Part shown: positions 60,122 to 64,000 of the stretch, piece after piece | How the letters are laid out: every line of letters starts with the position of its first letter | How positions within the stretch are numbered: position 1 is the stretch's first letter | DNA from: Roseomonas sp. OT10 | Lineage (GTDB): Bacteria > Pseudomonadota > Alphaproteobacteria > Acetobacterales > Acetobacteraceae | Reading direction: 5' to 3' | DNA: 64,000 bases | NCBI RefSeq assembly: GCF_020991085.1 | Contig: NZ_CP087720.1 | Span: 186,001-250,000 of the forward strand | Program-made: the position numbers and the translations under genes | Notes under the pieces: model-generated | What the model saw: the letters and a program-made list of their open reading frames with translations, nothing else | Databases searched by the model: none | What the model was told of the DNA's origin: nothing

Positions 60122-60544
60122 TCAACGGATCACCCACGGATCCAACAACGAGACGCCAGTCGCCAGGAAATCCGCGGTATTGCGCGTCACGACGGTCAGA
60201 TCGTGCACGAGGCCCGTTGCGGCGATCAGGGCATCGCGTTCAGCCCTCGGGTCCGGCACGTGCAGTCGTGCACATCGCTGGGCGACCCGAGTGTCGACCG
60301 GCAGGACACGCTCCCGGAAGGTCGGAAGGACCTGGTCCTCAAGCCAGCGCCTGAGCATCTGCCCCTGTGCCGGATCCCGATGCTCGATCCGCAGCACGCC
60401 GAGTTCAAGCTCCAGGACCGTGATGGCCGAGAGGAACAATCCGGCGACTTCCACACTATCGGCCCAGCGCACCACGGATGGATCGGCGTTGCCTGTCCGA
60501 GCTTTGCGCAACTCCGAGACGACGTTGGTGTCGAGGAGAAACAT
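60122..60544 (-). CDS. vapC: VapC-type PIN-domain toxin
   Basis: 140 residues. PIN-domain ribonuclease: MFLLDTNVVSELRKA with the first catalytic Asp at residue 5, LSAITVLELELG with the conserved Glu (about 38-49), AERDALIAATGL with the third acidic residue, and VVTRNTADF with the last Asp. VapC toxins cut tRNA or rRNA. Its ATG overlaps the antitoxin stop (TGATG). It stabilises the plasmid together with the upstream antitoxin. Confidence 0.92.
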   Translation of the reverse strand: MFLLDTNVVSELRKARTGNADPSVVRWADSVEVAGLFLSAITVLELELGVLRIEHRDPAQGQMLRRWLEDQVLPTFRERVLPVDTRVAQRCARLHVPDPRAERDALIAATGLVHDLTVVTRNTADFLATGVSLLDPWVIR

Positions 60545-60798
60545 CAGGACAGATCGGCAGCCTGCATTCCGAGATGGATCTTGGGCGGATCGAAGCCGAT
60601 GCCGTCATCATCCGGCATCGCCAGCAAATCGGCGATTCCCGTTTGAGCCCCGCGAAGGCGCTGGTAGTCCTCGAAACTCAACAGGACATGGGCCGGCCGG
60701 CCGCGATCGGTGATGAAGACCGGGCCCTCGACCGCCGCCTTCTTGGCCCGGCCGGTATCCTGATTGAACTCGCGGCTGGTGAGGGTCGTGACGGGCAT
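60544..60798 (-). CDS. Phd/YefM-type antitoxin
   Basis: 84 residues. ATG 60798 with AGGAGG 6 bp upstream. The Phd signature is LTSREFNQDTGRAKKAAVEG at residues 6-25, then PVFITDRGRPAHVLLSFEDY. The acidic C-terminus (MPDDDGIGFDP) should bind and block VapC. It is first in the operon and likely autorepressed at the AT-rich site at 60822-60837. Confidence 0.92.
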   Translation of the reverse strand: MPVTTLTSREFNQDTGRAKKAAVEGPVFITDRGRPAHVLLSFEDYQRLRGAQTGIADLLAMPDDDGIGFDPPKIHLGMQAADLS

Positions 60799-60821
60799 GG
60801 AGGCTCCTCCTGAGGATGTAG

Positions 60822-60837
60822 GAACATTTATACATTC
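60822..60837 (-). promoter_or_regulatory. AT-rich palindrome / -10 region of the antitoxin operon
   Basis: GAACATTTATACATTC is an imperfect palindrome 24 bp upstream of the antitoxin ATG. On the minus strand it contains a TATAAA -10-like box. Phd-type antitoxins usually bind such sites over their own promoter. Confidence 0.4.
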
Positions 60838-61112
60838 TGGCGTTGCTTTCAAGAGGTCTGCGACGACGGATTGACGGTAGGCGTCCAAAGGGTGTGACCG
60901 CTGCCCGCCTCCAAGCGCTGAGCCTGGCGCGGTCAGGCGCCAAACTACCGCCGGAGGCCTTGTTTCCAGGGCGTTTGGTGCCTCGCGAAAGCCCCTTCAC
61001 GCACGCTAATGTATGATTAGCGTGCTTTCGACGGAAAAGGGTTGGGTTGCCTCAGTTGAAGTGCCGCGTCATCCTGATGCCGTGCAGCTTTTCGAAAGGA
61101 AGGGGAAGCGCG
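60838..61112. other. Divergent intergenic region before the second recombinase module
   Basis: No credible gene in 275 bp. It contains the strong palindrome at 61001-61025. Promoters for both the Phd/VapC operon and the plus-strand recombinase operon should lie here. Confidence 0.4.
61001..61025. repeat. Perfect inverted repeat upstream of recombinase copy 2
   Basis: GCACGCTAAT at 61001-61010 and ATTAGCGTGC at 61016-61025, exact 10-bp arms with the spacer GTATG. It lies 88 bp before the DUF7673-like gene that leads the recombinase operon. This geometry fits an operator, or less exactly a tyrosine recombinase core site. Confidence 0.6.
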
Positions 61113-61436
61113 ATGCACGCCACGGACCTTGCCGACGACGATGAGGCGGACGGTGCCCTTCTGCGTTTGCTGACCATCGCCGAGGGCGACACACACCAAT
61201 CCGCCTACGTCGCGAATTTCCTCCTGGCCTGGTGGAACGCTCGCAACTGCGGCGGCTTCGATCTCACCGACCTCTGGGGGGTCGATAGCGCGATCTCCTG
61301 CGACATGGTCCGCGTGATGGGCTTCGTCGCCCGCCGTCACAACTACCCTACGACCTACGGCCTTGGGGCGCGCTTCGAAGGACTGGTCCAAACCTGGCGC
61401 CCGCACCTCACCGGCAAGCCACGACCCTCCGCATGA
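61113..61436 (+). CDS. DUF7673-like small protein
   Basis: 107 residues. ATG 61113 after GGGGAAG. The part SAYVANFLLAWWNARNCGGF (about residues 30-49), followed by DLTDLWGVDSAISCDMVRV, is typical of a small plasmid-borne family annotated as DUF7673, function unknown. The stop overlaps the ATG of the recombinase by 4 bp (ATGA), so the gene belongs to the recombinase operon. The first module has a toxin-antitoxin pair in this position. Confidence 0.7.
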   Translation: MHATDLADDDEADGALLRLLTIAEGDTHQSAYVANFLLAWWNARNCGGFDLTDLWGVDSAISCDMVRVMGFVARRHNYPTTYGLGARFEGLVQTWRPHLTGKPRPSA

Positions 61437-62488
61437 ACAGCAGATCGAAGGTGGTAGCGGTATCGCTCGCTGCGCCCACCGCTTCGGCCCCCGCATCGCG
61501 GTCGCCTGCCAGCACCCGTGAAGCCCTGCCGCCGGAGCTGGCGCACCTGGCCGAGGGGAGCTTCGGCGAGGCGCTGGCCAAGGCGGTGGACCTCGCCCAA
61601 TACACCCTCGCACCCCGCACCGCGCAGGCCTACGAGGGCTATTGGAGCGCCTTCCAGGCCTGGTGCGAGGGCCACGCCGCCCCGTCGCTGCCGGCCCCGC
61701 CTGCGATCGTCGCGGCCTACCTCGCCGAGCGCTCTGCCACCCTCGGCCGCTCCGGCCTGCGCCTGATCCTGGCCGCCATCGCCCACCACCACCGCCGCGC
61801 CGGCCAGCCCTGGACCTCGCGCGATCCGGTCATCGGCAGCGTCATGCGCGGCATCCTGCGCCAGCAACAGCGCCCCGCCCGCCCGGCCGCGGCCCTGACC
61901 TCGGCCGAGGTCAAGCGCCTGCTCGACGCCTGCGGCGGCGACCTCGCGGGCACCCGCGACCGGGCGCTGTTCCTGCTGGGCTTCGCCGGCGCCCTGCGCC
62001 GCTCCGAGCTGGTGGCGGTCGACCGCGAGCACCTGCGCTTCACCCCCGAGGGGCTGGTGCTGACCATCCCGCACTCCAAGCGCGACCAGGAGGGGCAGGG
62101 GGCCTCCCTGGGCATCCCGCGCGGGCTGAACCCGCTGACCTGTCCGGTGCGCGCGATGGAGGAGTGGCTGCGGCGTTCGCGCATCCCCTACGGCGCGGTG
62201 TTCCGGCGCCTGAGCAGCCGCGGCGCGCTGGAGGGGCGGCTGACCGGCAACGGCGTGTGGCGGATCCTGCGCCGGCGGGCAGAGATTGCCGGCATCAGCG
62301 TGGAGGAGGGCGAGCGCCTGTCGCCGCACGGGCTGCGGGCGGGCTTCATTACCGAGGCCTACCTGAAGGGGGCGCTGGACGAGCAGGTGATGCACCACAC
62401 CCGGCAGAAGAGCCTGGCCACCACCCAGGGCTACCGGCGGCGGGCGCGCATCACCCGCGACAGCCCCGCCCGCCTGCTCGACCTGTAG
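61433..62488 (+). CDS. Tyrosine recombinase (copy 2)
   Basis: 351 residues, closely related to copy 1 at 13149 (the last 200 residues differ at only about one in five positions). Catalytic residues: Arg in GALRRSELVAVD (about residue 185), HGLRAGF box (about 300) and HHTRQKSLATTQGY with the Tyr (about 335). The N-terminal core-binding domain is at about 60-140. ATGA overlap with the upstream gene makes the start secure. It may resolve multimers or recombine with sites near the modules. Confidence 0.9.
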   Translation: MNSRSKVVAVSLAAPTASAPASRSPASTREALPPELAHLAEGSFGEALAKAVDLAQYTLAPRTAQAYEGYWSAFQAWCEGHAAPSLPAPPAIVAAYLAERSATLGRSGLRLILAAIAHHHRRAGQPWTSRDPVIGSVMRGILRQQQRPARPAAALTSAEVKRLLDACGGDLAGTRDRALFLLGFAGALRRSELVAVDREHLRFTPEGLVLTIPHSKRDQEGQGASLGIPRGLNPLTCPVRAMEEWLRRSRIPYGAVFRRLSSRGALEGRLTGNGVWRILRRRAEIAGISVEEGERLSPHGLRAGFITEAYLKGALDEQVMHHTRQKSLATTQGYRRRARITRDSPARLLDL

Positions 62489-62499
62489 GGCAGGGAAGG

Positions 62500-63201
62500 T
62501 TGCCCGCGCCTGCCGGGGCGGCCTATGCCGCCGACCCGCCCCCTCAGGCGGAGGCTCCCCTGGCGCCTGCGGACACAGAGTGGCTGCGCCACACCCTGAC
62601 GGTGAGTGGACCGAATGAGGCGGTGGCGCGCTTTGCCGCGGCTGCGGCCGGGCCCGGGGTGATCCCCTGGGTGCTGGACCTCGACCGGATGGAGGAGGAC
62701 TGGTTCCTGACGCTCGCATCCCCGCCGGAGGGTGAGCGGGCGATCAGCCTGGCCGGGGCGCGCATCCTGGCGCGGCGGCTGCGCGAGGCGGCGGCGGCCA
62801 ACCACCAGCGGGCGCTGGCGCGGATGGTCAGCGACCGGCGCTGCCCCTTCGACCTGCAGCGGCTGTTGCCGGTGCCGCCGGCGATCCTGCGGCTGGGGCC
62901 GGAGGATCCGGCCAGCCGGGCATGGCTATGGGCGCAGTGGGGCACGACGCGGGCGCTACGGCACGTTCGGCTGCTGCCCACCGAGCTGGACGGGCGGCGC
63001 AAGCGGATGGGTGAGCTACGGGTGGAGTTCTGGTCGGCCGACTGGTCGCCCTGGCAGGCGCTGCGGCGACTGCGGCGCGGCTGGCCAGAGCTGACCCTGG
63101 CGCTGCGGCCGCACTACGGGGACGCCGCCGAGGCCGAAGCGGCGGGCGAGGGGAAGGTGGCGATCCTCCATCGCAAGTCGGCGCGAGCGCGCCGTGGCTG
63201 A
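62500..63201 (+). CDS. Conserved unknown protein between recombinase and ScpA (copy 2)
   Basis: 233 residues, paralogue of 12401-13138. The start is TTG at 62500 (LPAPAGAAYA), in the same place as the ATG of copy 1, where GGGAAGG precedes it; the open frame runs on upstream but there it only shadows the recombinase. Shared blocks are GVIPWVLDLDRMEEDWFLTL, GARILARRLREAAAANHQRA and the EFWSADWSPWQALRRLRR region. Its stop overlaps the GTG of the kleisin gene by 8 bp, exactly as in copy 1. Its function is unknown; DNA binding or a recombinase accessory role is possible. Confidence 0.75.
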   Translation: MPAPAGAAYAADPPPQAEAPLAPADTEWLRHTLTVSGPNEAVARFAAAAAGPGVIPWVLDLDRMEEDWFLTLASPPEGERAISLAGARILARRLREAAAANHQRALARMVSDRRCPFDLQRLLPVPPAILRLGPEDPASRAWLWAQWGTTRALRHVRLLPTELDGRRKRMGELRVEFWSADWSPWQALRRLRRGWPELTLALRPHYGDAAEAEAAGEGKVAILHRKSARARRG

Positions 63202-64000
63202 GGCGGCCTCGGCCGCGGCAGCCGACGATTGGGGGCGGGACTTACCGACGGCGGAGCAGTGTTCGCCCGAGGCGGCGCCGCACCTGGCGGTGGAGGGGTT
63301 CGCGGGGCCGCTGGACTTCCTGCTGGAGATGGTGCGCCGGCAGCGGCTGGATCTCGGGCGGCTGCCGATCGTCGCCCTGGTCGAGCAGCTGGTGGCGGCG
63401 TTGGAGGACAGGGCCGGGGCGGTGCCGCTGGAGCGCCGGGGCGAGTGGCTGGTGATGGCCGCCGAGTTGGTGCGGCTGAAGGCGCAGCTACTGTGGCCGG
63501 CGAGCCCACAGGAGGCGGAGGCCGCCGAGGCCGAGGCGCGGCGGCGGCTGGGGCAGATGGAGGGGATCGCGGTCATCCGTGCGGCGGCGGCGTGGCTGGG
63601 GGCGCGGCCGCAGCTGGGCCAGGCGGTGTTCGAGCGGGGGCGGCAGCACAGGCCAGCGGGACCGGGGGCGGAGCGGGTGGTGGCGTTCTGGGAGGCGACG
63701 CTGGTCATCCTGGAGGGCAGGGCCGGGGAGAGGAGCGAATCCGACGCCCCGGCCGCTTGGCGCCCCACGCCGCCCGAGCTGTGGCGGGTGCCCGAGGCGC
63801 TAGCGCGCATCGCCGCGCTGCTGCGCGAAGCGCCGGCCGAGGGCCTGACGCTTGACGCCTGCCTGCCGGCGCTCGACCCCGCGGCACCGGACCGGCCGCT
63901 CCAATACCGCGCAGCGCTGGCCAGCACCCTCGTCGCCGGGCTGGAACTCGCCCGTGACGGTGCTGCCCGCATCGAGCAGGAGGAATCGTTCGGGAACATT
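63194..64000 (+). CDS. ScpA-like kleisin (copy 2, runs off the window)
   Basis: 269 open codons from GTG 63194 to the window end. The translation starts VAEAASAAAADDWGRDLPTA and contains FAGPLDFLLEMVRRQRLDLG, the same ScpA/kleisin helix as in copy 1. The helical middle aligns well with copy 1 (ERRGEWLVMAAELVRLKAQL), and the end (ALASTLVAGLELARDGAARI) matches its C-terminal region, so only a few residues lie outside the window. No SMC or ScpB gene is visible within the window. Confidence 0.82.
   Translation, partial: MAEAASAAAADDWGRDLPTAEQCSPEAAPHLAVEGFAGPLDFLLEMVRRQRLDLGRLPIVALVEQLVAALEDRAGAVPLERRGEWLVMAAELVRLKAQLLWPASPQEAEAAEAEARRRLGQMEGIAVIRAAAAWLGARPQLGQAVFERGRQHRPAGPGAERVVAFWEATLVILEGRAGERSESDAPAAWRPTPPELWRVPEALARIAALLREAPAEGLTLDACLPALDPAAPDRPLQYRAALASTLVAGLELARDGAARIEQEESFGNI

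Overview
The window is high-GC DNA with alphaproteobacterial character and reads as part of a large plasmid, or a plasmid-derived accessory region. At 52.6-57.4 kb it carries a RepA-type initiator, an iteron array, a ParA ATPase and a partner protein. It is crowded with insertion sequences (IS21, IS66, IS1380, two IS5-type, IS481, IS1182 and IS630 pieces), a complete Tn3-family transposon, and toxin-antitoxin and recombinase genes. The gene content resembles plasmids of Acetobacteraceae (Roseomonas-like) or Methylobacterium. That host assignment is inference: the window has no rRNA, tRNA or core chromosomal marker.

Layout. 0-4.4 kb: a RibD/DHFR-like reductase gene next to an IS21 element that has cut an IS66 element. 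4.6-9.7 kb: a long prokaryotic Argonaute with an inactive-looking PIWI domain and a downstream PD-(D/E)XK nuclease. The Argonaute gene is split by an IS1380 element with a CTAG target duplication, and removing the IS restores one 765-codon frame. 9.9-11.2 kb: a small-RNA candidate with promoter and terminator, a frameshifted DUF3800 gene and a winged-helix gene. 11.6-14.8 kb: one minus-strand operon of antitoxin, MazF-type toxin, tyrosine recombinase, unknown protein and ScpA-like kleisin. 15.2-19.0 kb: Tn3-family transposon.

19.0-51.0 kb is a 32-kb cargo block bracketed by inverted Tn3-family ends. It holds a run of mostly unrecognised minus-strand genes (one with an OGG-like glycosylase fold), a GHKL ATPase / HTH / DUF4917 SIR2-like cluster, and a DISARM-like operon (sigma-70 factor, drmA, drmB, C5 methyltransferase, DUF6414-like). 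Divergent from that operon runs vsr, a PD-(D/E)XK-like protein, an HNH nuclease and a large zinc-finger-like protein. A coupled four-gene operon (small RHH-like protein, DUF262, HEPN, C5 methyltransferase) and two conserved hypotheticals follow.

51.0-52.5 kb: transposase wreckage. 52.6-57.4 kb: plasmid replication and partition. 57.9-60.0 kb: a kdpA fragment ended near an IS481 element, which itself sits in an IS1182 remnant. 60.1-64 kb: a Phd/VapC pair and a second copy of the recombinase / unknown protein / ScpA module, which runs off the end of the window.

The region looks like a plasmid defence island. At least four candidate anti-phage or anti-plasmid loci (Argonaute-nuclease, DISARM-like, DUF262-HEPN-Dcm, GHKL-DUF4917) sit beside stability modules. 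The duplicated recombinase-kleisin cassette is the most unusual recurring unit.
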